A stretch of DNA of 64,000 nt from JAHEFU01 sp041395205 (GTDB lineage: Bacteria > 4484-113 > JAFGCY01). The position numbers and the translations under genes were made by a program. Under the pieces are notes generated by a model. The model was given only the letters and a program-made list of their open reading frames with translations, made no database searches and was not told where the DNA came from. The stretch spans positions 101,528 through 165,527 of the forward strand of contig JAWLAZ010000005.1 in the NCBI GenBank assembly GCA_041395205.1. The letters run 5' to 3'. Of this stretch, positions 53,385 to 60,680 are shown piece by piece (the first letter of the stretch is position 1; each line of letters begins with the position of its first letter).

Positions 53385-53498
53385 TCAGGCGAGTTCTTCC
53401 TCGCGCTCTTCCACGGTGACTGCCACGAGTTCGCGCACGGGCACGGCGTCGAGGATGCTGCGGATTCCGTTGTTGTCATTACGTCCGATGATGGTCAT
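53385..53498 (-). CDS. Small protein, 37 aa, upstream of TlpA1
   Basis: ATG 53498 is preceded by GGAGA at 7 nt. The 37 residues begin MTIIGRNDNNGIRSI and end TVEEREEELA at TGA 53385. The peptide is acidic at the C-terminus and has no signal peptide. It ends 53 bp before the start of the TlpA1 selenoprotein and points the same way, so it may share the transcript. Too short to assign; candidates are a leader peptide or a small regulatory protein. Its codon pattern and ribosome site look genuine. Confidence 0.45.
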   Translation of the reverse strand: MTIIGRNDNNGIRSILDAVPVRELVAVTVEEREEELA

Positions 53499-53558
53499 GG
53501 ATTCTTCTCCAAAAAAAGTTACTTAGTAAGTTGACTCAAGTACAACCAGGGTTTCACC

Positions 53559-53732
53559 CTAGGCGCTTGCGAAGTATTCTATAGCAAAAACCTTCTCGTT
53601 GCTACCAATCACCTCGAGAACCGGATTTCTGCGCAGTTCCGCAAGAATCACTTCGAAGTCCCAGCAAGCCATGAACTGCTCGCCGTAGTTGATTTCCTCC
53701 TGGCGCTGCGCTCTGATCTCACTCGTATACAT
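53559..53732 (-). CDS. Small hypothetical protein, 57 aa
   Basis: ATG 53732 (MYTSEIRAQRQEEINYGE) is preferred; AGGAAG lies about 12 nt upstream. The alternative GTG 53744 overlaps that site. The protein is soluble, mixed charge, with one Cys (ACWDFEVILAELRRN). Same direction as the 37-aa ORF and the TlpA1 gene, 60 bp apart. Family not recognised. The region 53733-53958 upstream contains no gene I can support and may hold the promoter. Confidence 0.45.
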   Translation of the reverse strand: MYTSEIRAQRQEEINYGEQFMACWDFEVILAELRRNPVLEVIGSNEKVFAIEYFASA

Positions 53733-53958
53733 GCGGTTTCCCACTTCCTGATGAATTGGGGTTTCATTGGTGAAACCGCTTGTATTACCCCCGCTGGCAA
53801 GTCAGTAAACAATCATCTCCCAGATGATCTGAAAATCCCAGGAAAGTCTCTCGCTTGACTACCCAGTGCCAGCCGGAGCACTGACAGAGATGACGGGAAG
53901 TGCCTGTGGGTGGTTACCCCTGCGCGCTGCCGGCAACCGTAATTTAATCAGGGAATGA

Positions 53959-54540
53959 TCAGCGCAGCTTCTTCAGTTCACGGTGGCGGAAACAGCCGGT
54001 GATGTGGTCATTGACCATACCCGTAGCCTGCATGTGCGCATAGACCACGGTCGGCCCGACGAACTTGAATCCGCGGGCCTTGAGATCCTTCGAGTATTTT
54101 TCCGCAAGCTCCGTGTAGGCCGGGATCTCAGACATCTCAGTCCAGCTGTTCACGAGCGGCCTGCCATCAACAAAGTCCCAGTTGTAGGCATCGAAGCTGC
54201 CGAACACCTCCTGGACCTGCAGGAAGGCCCGGGCATTGGCAACCGCTGACTCAATCTTCTGGCGGTTGCGGATGATGCCGCTGTCCTGCATCAGCTTCTC
54301 AAGCCTGGCTGGCGTATAACGAGCCACCTTCTGGGGGATGAATCCGTCGAAGGCCCTGCGGAAGGCATCACGCTTGCGCAGGATGGTGATCCAGCTCAGT
54401 CCCGCCTGGAAGCCCTCCAGCAGCAGGAATTCAAACAGGGCATTGTCATCATGCAGCGGCACGCCCCATTCCTCATCGTGATATGAGACGTAAAGCGGAT
54501 CCTCGCCGCACCAGCCGCAGCGCTGCCTACTGCGTGGCAT
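53959..54540 (-). CDS. tag: DNA-3-methyladenine glycosylase I
   Basis: 193 residues. The Tag signature at the N-terminus is RCGWCGEDPLYVSYHDEEWG, followed by FEFLLLEGFQAGLSWITIL with the catalytic Glu in the recognition helix. The zinc ligands are completed by the C-terminal CFRH. It removes 3-methyladenine from alkylated DNA. It overlaps the SRPBCC gene by 14 bp and lies two genes from an AlkD-like glycosylase, forming an alkylation repair cluster. Confidence 0.93.
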   Translation of the reverse strand: MPRSRQRCGWCGEDPLYVSYHDEEWGVPLHDDNALFEFLLLEGFQAGLSWITILRKRDAFRRAFDGFIPQKVARYTPARLEKLMQDSGIIRNRQKIESAVANARAFLQVQEVFGSFDAYNWDFVDGRPLVNSWTEMSEIPAYTELAEKYSKDLKARGFKFVGPTVVYAHMQATGMVNDHITGCFRHRELKKLR

Positions 54541-54976
54541 CGCCGCCCGTGGCTTCCGCGCCGGAATGCAGCTTGCCGAGTTCGGCCATGCCGGTGCTGT
54601 AGAAATGCTCCATGATGCCGATCACCTCATCCTCACTGGCACCGTCCGGCCTGAAGCGGCAGGACCATTCGAACTCACAGCCGCCTTCCGGATCTTCGAG
54701 GATCTTCATCGTCGCCACATAGTCCCGGAAGGGGAAGCTGCTGTCCAGAATCGCGTAGGTGTAGCTGCGGATCTCCGGTTCATAGCGCATCAGCTCCTCC
54801 TTCACCCAGTGGCCGCCCTCGATCCGGATGTGGCGGTTGGCACCAGGTTCCCCGCCCGTGGTCTCGCAGGATGTGATCATCGGCAGGAAGGCATCAACGC
54901 GATGCCAGTTGCCAACGGTGCCCCACAGTTCATCGGCACTGACCTCGAACGGTGCCTTCATCACGAATTCAGTCAT
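54527..54976 (-). CDS. SRPBCC (polyketide cyclase/START-like) protein
   Basis: 149 residues from ATG 54976 (GAGGAG 6 nt upstream). The helix-grip fold of ligand-binding proteins is recognised by the N-terminus (VMKAPFEVSADELWGTVGNW), GANRHIRIEGGHWVKEELMR, and the C-terminal helix IMEHFYSTGMAELGKL. It probably binds a small hydrophobic ligand; no enzyme activity can be claimed. Its end overlaps tag by 14 bp, so they are co-translated. Confidence 0.8.
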   Translation of the reverse strand: MTEFVMKAPFEVSADELWGTVGNWHRVDAFLPMITSCETTGGEPGANRHIRIEGGHWVKEELMRYEPEIRSYTYAILDSSFPFRDYVATMKILEDPEGGCEFEWSCRFRPDGASEDEVIGIMEHFYSTGMAELGKLHSGAEATGGDATQ

Positions 54977-55057
54977 CTGCAACTCCTCGTCTGGCCTGAG
55001 CGGAGATTCTATATCCTGCGGCAGGCCGTTGCCACTAGCCTGATTGAAACAATCCGT

Positions 55058-55810
55058 TCAGCTGCCGAGAATGTCAACCCGCAGATGTGCCGGCAGGTTG
55101 CGTGCGCCTTCGCGGCGGGTCAGGCCGCTGGCCCTGTCGCCGACCCGCTGCAGGAAGGCATGTACTTCCCCGGGGTAGTGCTTCGATGCTTCACGCAGCA
55201 CCCAGCCCAGAGCCTTGCGGATGAAGAATTCCTTCTCATGCAGGCGGGATTCGAAGGTCTCCCAGCAGAAATCCTGAGCCAGCCTGGCATTGCGAGCCGG
55301 ATGGATGTGCACGAGGATGCTGGCGCGACGAGTCCACATCACGGGGTCCTCACGCCAGGCAGCGGTTTCCCTGTAGAACTGCTGCCGTTGTCCAGCATGT
55401 TCCTGCAGCCGCAGGGGCATGCGGGACAGCACCCCGCAGGCGATGCCATCCAGCTGTGCCCAGCCCTCACATTCCCTTGTCATTGTCAGCAACCAGCTGA
55501 GATCGGCAAGGACCAGCTCCCGTTCGCAGCGCTCCAGCAGCATGATGGCAAGCATGCTTTCCTCCCAGCAGAAGGAGCGCCAGAGCGGCCTGATCACTGC
55601 CTGGATATCCTCATTGCCGATCCGGCTCCGGGCCGGAAACACTTCCCGGAGGATCTCGCGAAGCCTTGGGGTACGCAGGCCATGGAACATCAGGTCTGAC
55701 TTGTGATAAGCGCGATGGAAGCGGGCATGCTGCGGGTCCGCATTCTCGACAAGCAGTTCCCGCAGTCGCTGTATTCTGTCGTCAACTGGCCCTGTCCGCC
55801 GTCCGGTCAT
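55058..55810 (-). CDS. AlkD-like DNA alkylation repair protein
   Basis: 250 residues from ATG 55810, which has TATGAT 6 nt upstream. It is composed of HEAT-like helical repeats characteristic of the AlkC/AlkD family: FHRAYHKSDLMFHGLRTPRL, then LWRSFCWEESMLAIMLLERC, WAQLDGIACGVL, TRRASILVHIHPARN and EFFIRKALGWVLREASKHYP. The family flips no base and excises N3- and N7-alkylpurines. The conserved Trp/Asp/Arg core is represented by W-A-Q-L-D, R-R-A and K-A-x-G-W-x-L-R. It lies 75 bp upstream of the SRPBCC-tag pair. Confidence 0.88.
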   Translation of the reverse strand: MTGRRTGPVDDRIQRLRELLVENADPQHARFHRAYHKSDLMFHGLRTPRLREILREVFPARSRIGNEDIQAVIRPLWRSFCWEESMLAIMLLERCERELVLADLSWLLTMTRECEGWAQLDGIACGVLSRMPLRLQEHAGQRQQFYRETAAWREDPVMWTRRASILVHIHPARNARLAQDFCWETFESRLHEKEFFIRKALGWVLREASKHYPGEVHAFLQRVGDRASGLTRREGARNLPAHLRVDILGS

Positions 55811-55816
55811 GGACGG

Positions 55817-55822
55817 ATCATA
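55817..55822 (-). promoter_or_regulatory. -10 element TATGAT of a leaderless gene
   Basis: On the minus strand TATGAT is followed by CCGTCC and ATG 55810, a 6-nt gap. It decides the start of the AlkD-like gene. Confidence 0.5.
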
Positions 55823-55837
55823 GCCCATCGCTGAATC

Positions 55838-56170
55838 TCAGCGCAACAGCACCATGGAAAAGGCGAGGTCCCCGAAGCAGACCACAGCCGCCACCATTGC
55901 CACCTTCGTGCGGACGCGTGGCAACATGATGAGGCCCATGATGAAGACGCAGAGGCCGGTGCCGGCACCGATCAGCAGGCCCTCCAGGATCCTGTCGGGG
56001 ATGCCGGCGTAGAGCGTGATTACGTGATGCAGCAGGCCGGCAGCCAGGGCGCTGCCCGCTGCCAGCGGGAAATAGCGCCGCGAGCGGGTCTGGTCCATCT
56101 TCGTCAGGCTGAAGCCGACATAGACCGAGATCAGATGGATCAGCAGGTACATCCCCACAAGCGCGAGCAT
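55838..56170 (-). CDS. Small four-helix membrane protein, 110 aa
   Basis: Four hydrophobic segments are visible: MLALVGMYLLIHLISVYVGF, AAGSALAAGLLHHVITLYAG, ILEGLLIGAGTGLCVFIMGL and VAMVAAVVCFGDLAFSMVLL. The start ATG overlaps the TGA of the thioesterase gene (TGATG), so the two are coupled. Family not recognised. It may form a small channel or anchor. Confidence 0.65.
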   Translation of the reverse strand: MLALVGMYLLIHLISVYVGFSLTKMDQTRSRRYFPLAAGSALAAGLLHHVITLYAGIPDRILEGLLIGAGTGLCVFIMGLIMLPRVRTKVAMVAAVVCFGDLAFSMVLLR

Positions 56171-56628
56171 CAGCCGGCCCCCAGTTCGGGGCGGTCCTCG
56201 AGCCCCATCAATGTCATCTGCATCGCTGCCACGAGCTTTTCGCTGCCATCCTGCACAGCCATGACATCCACGCGGACCGGGAACAGTGTGCGTCCCGCCT
56301 TCAGCAGCTGGCCCCGGGCGATCAGACGCTCACCGATGGCAGGGCTGATCAGATTGATCTTGAACTCGGTGGAGAGCATTGACCAGCCGGAGGGCAGCAT
56401 GGAATAGGCGCTGTAGCCGCCGGTGACATCCGCCAGCGTGGCAATGGCTCCCGCATGGAAGTAGCCATGCTGCTGGCAGAGATCAGCTCGCCAGGGCAGG
56501 ACGGTCTCCACGGCACCTGGGGCCACCTTCGTGATCTCCGCACCAAGCAGGCGCAGGAAGCTCTGGGTGGTCCAGGATTCGCGCACACTGCGTTCGTAGT
56601 CGGGATTGCGGGGGATGAAGTCCGGCAC
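56170..56628 (-). CDS. PaaI-type hotdog thioesterase
   Basis: 152 residues. The hotdog-fold signature is ADLCQQHGYFHAGAIATLAD with the HG-F-HAG motif of PaaI-like acyl-CoA thioesterases, followed by MLSTEFKINLISPAIGERLI and the beta-strand end LFPVRVDVMAVQDG. The substrate is unknown. GTG 56628 is preceded by TATACT at 6 nt. First gene of a coupled pair with the membrane protein. Confidence 0.85.
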   Translation of the reverse strand: MPDFIPRNPDYERSVRESWTTQSFLRLLGAEITKVAPGAVETVLPWRADLCQQHGYFHAGAIATLADVTGGYSAYSMLPSGWSMLSTEFKINLISPAIGERLIARGQLLKAGRTLFPVRVDVMAVQDGSEKLVAAMQMTLMGLEDRPELGAG

Positions 56629-56634
56629 GGGGAG

Positions 56635-56640
56635 AGTATA
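56635..56640 (-). promoter_or_regulatory. -10 element TATACT of a leaderless gene
   Basis: On the minus strand TATACT is followed by CTCCCC and GTG 56628, with no other start signal for the thioesterase gene. Confidence 0.5.
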
Positions 56641-56688
56641 TACGAGTCAGCGCGGACTCGGTCAGGATACCTCCGCCTGAAATGAAGA

Positions 56689-56710
56689 GGGGAGCCCCGC
56701 AGGACTCCCC
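56689..56710 (-). terminator. Probable terminator hairpin of TlpA2
   Basis: GGGGAG (56689-56694) and CTCCCC (56705-56710) pair around a 10-nt loop 23 bp beyond the stop at 56733. No clear U-tract follows on the minus strand. Confidence 0.45.
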
Positions 56711-56732
56711 CATGTCGTCAGAATCCGTCTGT

Positions 56733-57635
56733 TCAGGGCAGGGCGATGTTGCGGCCGAAACTCACACCGACACCCTCTCCCTCGTTCAGCTCCTCACTGC
56801 CCGGATAGGTCACGCTGGCCATCACGTACAGGGAATCCGCCTCGCCGTAGTCCGAGATCACGAAGCTGTGATCCTCGTTGGCAAACCAGCGGAACTGCTG
56901 GGTGAATGAGTAGTCATGGCCCTCGTCGGCAAGTGAGATGTATTCGCGGTCAAGCGGACGGCCCTTGTGCTCCGGGTCATTCTCCTCATCCCACTTGAAC
57001 ACCACGCGGTAGACCTCCACGTTGACATCCATGTCAGTGTGCAGGCTGGAATACATGGAGAGGTCCACCTTGACCGTTCCGTCCTCCTGCAGTTCCGCGC
57101 TGCCGTTCATGTCCATCACGCCGAGCGCTTCACCGTTGTCAATGAAGTACTCAAGCACCTGCTTGAAATCCTCACCGGCATGCAGGTCGGCAACGATCTC
57201 ACCCTGGGGGTTGATCAGCACGGTGGTCGGGATCCCGCGGATGTTCCAGTCCGGTGTGTTGCCACGGTTGGGATCATTGTTCTGCCAGATCACGGGATAG
57301 CGGATGCCGCGCTCATTGATGACATCCAGCAGGGCCTGCCTGTCCCGGTCATAGCTGGCCGTGATCATCTTCAGCCGGCCATTGTCAATCAGTTCACGGG
57401 TGCCGGACACCACCTGAGGCAACTGCCTCATGCAGGGGCCTCACCAGGTGGCCCAGAATTCGGCCAGCACCCACTTGCCGCGGTAGTCCGCCATGTCCAC
57501 CCAGTCATTGCTGAGCGCATCCGTCCCATAGAGCTCAGGCGCGCGATTGCCGGGCTTGGCCTCGAACTGCGCGTGCGCCGTGGCGGGCAGGCTGCAGGCG
57601 GCGATCAGGCCCGCCAGGATGATCTGCTTTCTCAT
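56733..57635 (-). CDS. Periplasmic TlpA-like thioredoxin, predicted selenoprotein (UGPC)
   Basis: With TGA 57441-57443 read as selenocysteine, ATG 57635 (GGGAGG upstream) opens a 300-residue protein. A signal peptide ending ATAHA is followed by a thioredoxin domain with active site EFWATW-U-GPCMRQLP (Sec at residue 65, Cys at 68) and cis-Pro loop IRGIPTTVLINPQGE. The C-terminal domain (DLSMYSSLHTDMDVNVEVY; DEENDPEHKGRPLDREYISL; YPGSEELNEGEG) matches its two paralogues. It lies 35 bp downstream of the CGPC paralogue in one operon. Reading UGA as stop would split it just before the active site. Confidence 0.9.
57415..57430 (-). promoter_or_regulatory. Bacterial SECIS-type stem-loop of TlpA2
   Basis: On the minus strand UGAGGC-AGUU-GCCUCA forms a perfect 6-bp stem starting 14 nt from the first base of UGA. 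The AGUU loop occupies exactly the same position as in the TlpA1 gene. Stem pairs G-C in TlpA1 and A-U here are compensatory. Confidence 0.75.
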
Positions 57636-57670
57636 GTCTACCTCCCGGTCAATGCTTGGCTGTTGACAGC

Positions 57671-58579
57671 CTACTTGTCAGCGTTGAAGCGGATCCGGCC
57701 GCTGTCCGAGACCCACAGGCCCTCGCCGTCGAACATGTCCTCGGTGCCGGGGAGCAGCACGCGGACCGTGTACCCCATCATCGCCGTGCCCTCCACCCCG
57801 GGGATGGTATGGCTGAAGGAACGGTCACCGAACTCGCCGAAGCTCGCACTCTCGGAGATCTCGGAGTTCTCCTCGTCCAGCTCGATGTACTCGCTGCTGA
57901 CGGGACGGCGCTCATGGTTGGGGTCATCCTCGGCATATTCATACTTGACGTGGTAGTAGTCGACCTCGTACTTCAGCGGCTTGTGGTCAGGGCTGAACAG
58001 GTCAATCGCCAGGCCCACGCTGCCGTCACCGTTGTCAGTGGCGGTGCTAGACAGGCCGATCGGCATGTAGTCGCCATCGTTGCCAAGGAAGAAGTCCAGG
58101 GCCGGGCCGAGCTTCTCACCACGCAGGTTGGTGGCCACGATCACGCCCTGGGGATTGATCAGGAAGGTCGCGGGAATGGAGTGGATGTCCCATTCCTTGC
58201 TCTGCACCGTATCCCAGCCGCCGCCGTCGTAGGTGACGGGATAGTCGATCCTGTGCTGCTTGATGTACTTATGCAGCAGGTTGGTGGTGCTGTCGGCATC
58301 GAGGCTGACGCCGAAGACCTGGAAATTGCCATACTCGCGGGCCACGCGGCGGGTTTCCGTGAGCATGTTCGGCAGCTCGCCGATGCAGGGACCGCACCAG
58401 CCGGCCCAGAAATCCAGGAAGACCCACTTGCCCATGTGGTCTGAGAGGTGTGCCACTCCGCCGTTCACGACATCACGGCCGGAGATGTCATTCGCGCGGT
58501 CGCCGACCTTGGGGCTGTAGGCCTGTGCGGGATAGGCGGCGAGGAGCATGAGCACGGTCAGGATCAGAATTCTCTTCAT
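57671..58579 (-). CDS. Periplasmic TlpA-like thioredoxin, Cys-containing paralogue (CGPC)
   Basis: 302 residues from ATG 58579 (GGGAG upstream). A signal peptide (LTVLMLLAAYPAQA) is followed by a thioredoxin domain with an ordinary active site, WAGWCGPCIGELPN, and cis-Pro loop HSIPATFLINPQGV. The C-terminal domain (DLFSPDHKPLKYEVDYYHV; AEDDPNHERRPVSSEYIELD; LLPGTEDMFDGEG) is shared with the two selenoproteins. It serves as the internal control showing that UGA replaces Cys in its relatives. Likely reduces or isomerises disulfides outside the cytoplasm; the membrane electron donor is not in the window. Confidence 0.92.
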   Translation of the reverse strand: MKRILILTVLMLLAAYPAQAYSPKVGDRANDISGRDVVNGGVAHLSDHMGKWVFLDFWAGWCGPCIGELPNMLTETRRVAREYGNFQVFGVSLDADSTTNLLHKYIKQHRIDYPVTYDGGGWDTVQSKEWDIHSIPATFLINPQGVIVATNLRGEKLGPALDFFLGNDGDYMPIGLSSTATDNGDGSVGLAIDLFSPDHKPLKYEVDYYHVKYEYAEDDPNHERRPVSSEYIELDEENSEISESASFGEFGDRSFSHTIPGVEGTAMMGYTVRVLLPGTEDMFDGEGLWVSDSGRIRFNADK

Positions 58580-58724
58580 GTGTTGTTCTCCCTTGTGGCG
58601 GGTGGGACGGTCCAGCAGCCCCTGACTATCCGCCGGCAGCTTGGATTATCCCAGAAAACGAAAAGTGCGGCAAATCCCTGCTGTCAGTCAATTCCGGAAG
58701 TGGATCAAGAATCCCGTGAAAAGT

Positions 58725-58752
58725 AAAAGGGCGGCTCCCACAGGAACCGCCC
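58725..58752 (-). terminator. Rho-independent terminator of the lipoprotein gene at 58776
   Basis: GGGCGGCTCC (58729-58738) pairs with GGAACCGCCC (58743-58752) with one mismatch and a CACA loop, followed on the minus strand by T4. Confidence 0.8.
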
Positions 58753-58775
58753 GGAAAGCTCAATACCGGAACAGG

Positions 58776-59846
58776 TCAGTTGACCCGCACGATCACGATG
58801 CTGTCATCATCCAGCGCCAGCGGATTGCTGCTCTGGATCAGGGCAGTGGCCTGCTGGTCATTCTCGATGCGCAGCAGCTGCATGTAGTAATTGGCACCAC
58901 GCACGAACTCGCTGGTCTCGGCGAAACCGCCGCCATCCGTGGACTGCACGGTGATTTCCACCGTCTCTGGATGCTGGTCGCTCGGATCACCCACGAGGCC
59001 GGGGAAGATGTCATTCTGACTGACCACCTGGTCTATCACTGAGGCGAGGTTCCAGGGCTCGTACAGCCTCAGCCGGAAGCGGCGGTCGGGGTCCAGCACC
59101 TGCAGCACGATCGGGTCATCATTGCCGTCACGGACCTGCACCCGAACCTCATGATTGCCGCTGTTGCCCATCTTCAGGCTCAGGGCAATGCTGCCGTTTG
59201 CATCATGGTCCTCATCATAGTCATAGGCGAAGCCATGATCAGGATGGAAGGCGCAGACAATGCCGTACTTGGCGATGGCACCTTCGATCTGGAAGATGCC
59301 GGAATCACCGGTGATCACGTACTTCGGCTGGCTGAGGTCATTCAGGAAGGGGCTGGGCACTCCACCGAGACTCTGGGCGGAAGCGGCGATCACGAGTACA
59401 CCTTCGAGCGGGTTGCCCTCGCTGTCGCTTACCACACCGCTGACTTCGCTGGTCAGGGTAGCCTGCAGCACGAAGTCGGTTTCCTGGTCCTTGAGTTCGA
59501 TCTTGCCCTCGAAGTTCTCCGCCAGCGTCTGTCCTTCATAGTTGACACGGATTGAGTAATTCACATCCTTGTGCCAGCGGTAGCCGATCTCGTATTCACC
59601 GGAATTGTCGGTTTCATCGCTGAATGTCAGCAGATCGTTGTCGCCGTTGACTTCGGCCCGGACCTGGACGACGACGCCACCGACGGCCTCACCCTTGGTG
59701 TCAACGACGCGGCCTGTCCATTTGCGCTTGGGAGCTTCATCATTGAGCAGCTCGCGCACCAGCAGGCCGGCAACGACCGTTTCACAGCTGGTGGCCAGTG
59801 CAGCCATGCAGAACAGTGACAGGAGCATCAGACTGATTGCCCGCAT
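58776..59846 (-). CDS. Lipoprotein with carboxypeptidase regulatory-like Ig domains
   Basis: 356 residues from ATG 59846 (GGAGGG upstream). The lipobox region is LFCMAALATSC. Residues 25-135 hold a first CarboxypepD_reg-like domain (WTGRVVDTKGEAVGGVVVQV; GEYEIGYRWHKDVNYSIRV), followed by a second (SGVVSDSEGNPLEGVLVIAA) and a beta-rich C-terminus. Such domains are structural, often surface-located. The first domain and the preceding motif LLVRELLNDEAPKR recur in the next gene, so one arose from the other by duplication. Confidence 0.75.
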   Translation of the reverse strand: MRAISLMLLSLFCMAALATSCETVVAGLLVRELLNDEAPKRKWTGRVVDTKGEAVGGVVVQVRAEVNGDNDLLTFSDETDNSGEYEIGYRWHKDVNYSIRVNYEGQTLAENFEGKIELKDQETDFVLQATLTSEVSGVVSDSEGNPLEGVLVIAASAQSLGGVPSPFLNDLSQPKYVITGDSGIFQIEGAIAKYGIVCAFHPDHGFAYDYDEDHDANGSIALSLKMGNSGNHEVRVQVRDGNDDPIVLQVLDPDRRFRLRLYEPWNLASVIDQVVSQNDIFPGLVGDPSDQHPETVEITVQSTDGGGFAETSEFVRGANYYMQLLRIENDQQATALIQSSNPLALDDDSIVIVRVN

Positions 59847-59949
59847 AAACCCTCCAGTCCGGAACCCTCGTATTTGCCCCGTGTTCCGGACCGCGCCTAG
59901 ATTCTAGCCTAGTTCAGTAGTGTGTGCCGAAAAGCTGAGATTACGCTAA

Positions 59950-60348
59950 TCAGCTGCTGGGTGGCGTGACCACGAAGTCCGTGCTCTGGTCGCCGAGTTC
60001 GACCTTGCCGATCTGCTGCTCGGTCAGGACCTGGTCCTCAAACACCACACGGATGGAGTAGTCCACCTTCTCATTCCAGCGGTAACCGATGCGGTATTCG
60101 CCGTTGAAATCGGTTTCGTCGCTGTAGCTGATGGTGTCATCGTCGCCGCTGACTTCCGCCCGGACCTGCACCAGCACACCGCCGATACCGTTCCCCTCAC
60201 TGTCACGGACCGTGCCGGTCCATGTACGCTTGGGGGCCTCGTCGTTCAGCAGTTCGCGGATCAGCAGTGCCGCCACTGCTGCGCCACAGCTTGCGCAGAC
60301 CGAAAGCAGGCCTGCGAGGAACAGCAGTTTGATTGAGGTGCTCTTCAT
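59950..60348 (-). CDS. Short lipoprotein, duplicate of the first domain of its neighbour
   Basis: 132 residues from ATG 60348 (AAGGAG upstream), lipobox LLSVCASC. The mature part is a single CarboxypepD_reg-like domain (WTGTVRDSEGNGIGGVLVQV; GEYRIGYRWNEKVDYSIRV). It aligns closely with residues 1-130 of the downstream lipoprotein, including LLIRELLNDEAPKR. It ends shortly after the domain, at the point where the neighbour continues into its second Ig domain. Probably a tandem partial duplication. Function unknown. Confidence 0.75.
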   Translation of the reverse strand: MKSTSIKLLFLAGLLSVCASCGAAVAALLIRELLNDEAPKRTWTGTVRDSEGNGIGGVLVQVRAEVSGDDDTISYSDETDFNGEYRIGYRWNEKVDYSIRVVFEDQVLTEQQIGKVELGDQSTDFVVTPPSS

Positions 60349-60680
60349 CCGAATATCTCCTTGTTGACCGCGAATCAGGTCTGAAACAGGACGTTGGTCC
60401 AGCTTTCAGGTTCATTAAGCGGAATCGCGAATTCCGCACACAATGCAAATCATGCACTGGATATCGCTGAAATACAGCCGCCGGGGCGTGGGTAGAGAAA
60501 CCAGCATGCCGCTCTGGATGGGTTGTGGCATGAAATGTAAAACCAAACCGCTGTTCCTGTCGTCCTTGATAGCGGTCGAGAATTCAGGCCGGGGCGGCAG
60601 CCATCGGACAACAAGGGTACAATCTCGGGATGTGTTAAGATTTTCCCCCTAGCGGAAACTCGGCACATTTAACTATCTTT
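60349..60680 (+). promoter_or_regulatory. Intergenic region upstream of ftsH with leaderless-type -10 and ATGTGTTAA
   Basis: The 332-bp gap holds no gene I can support. TACAAT (60618-60623) is followed at 6 nt by ATG TGT TAA (60630-60638), the spacing used elsewhere for leaderless starts. If transcription starts at that ATG, the ftsH mRNA would begin with a two-codon ORF and have a 51-nt leader. No ribosome binding site is seen before the ftsH ATG. Confidence 0.4.

Noticed and set aside
53143..57443. Pseudogenes or sequencing errors as the cause of the UGA codons
   Set aside because: Four UGAs in three genes all hit redox or catalytic Cys positions, both flanks stay in frame, and no other stop or frameshift is present.
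25811..57635. Genome-wide UGA reassignment (for example to Trp or Gly) as the explanation of the in-frame UGAs
   Set aside because: Many genes here end in UGA immediately overlapping the next start (for example 2854, 8911, 43561), and Trp is always TGG; only Cys positions carry in-frame UGA.
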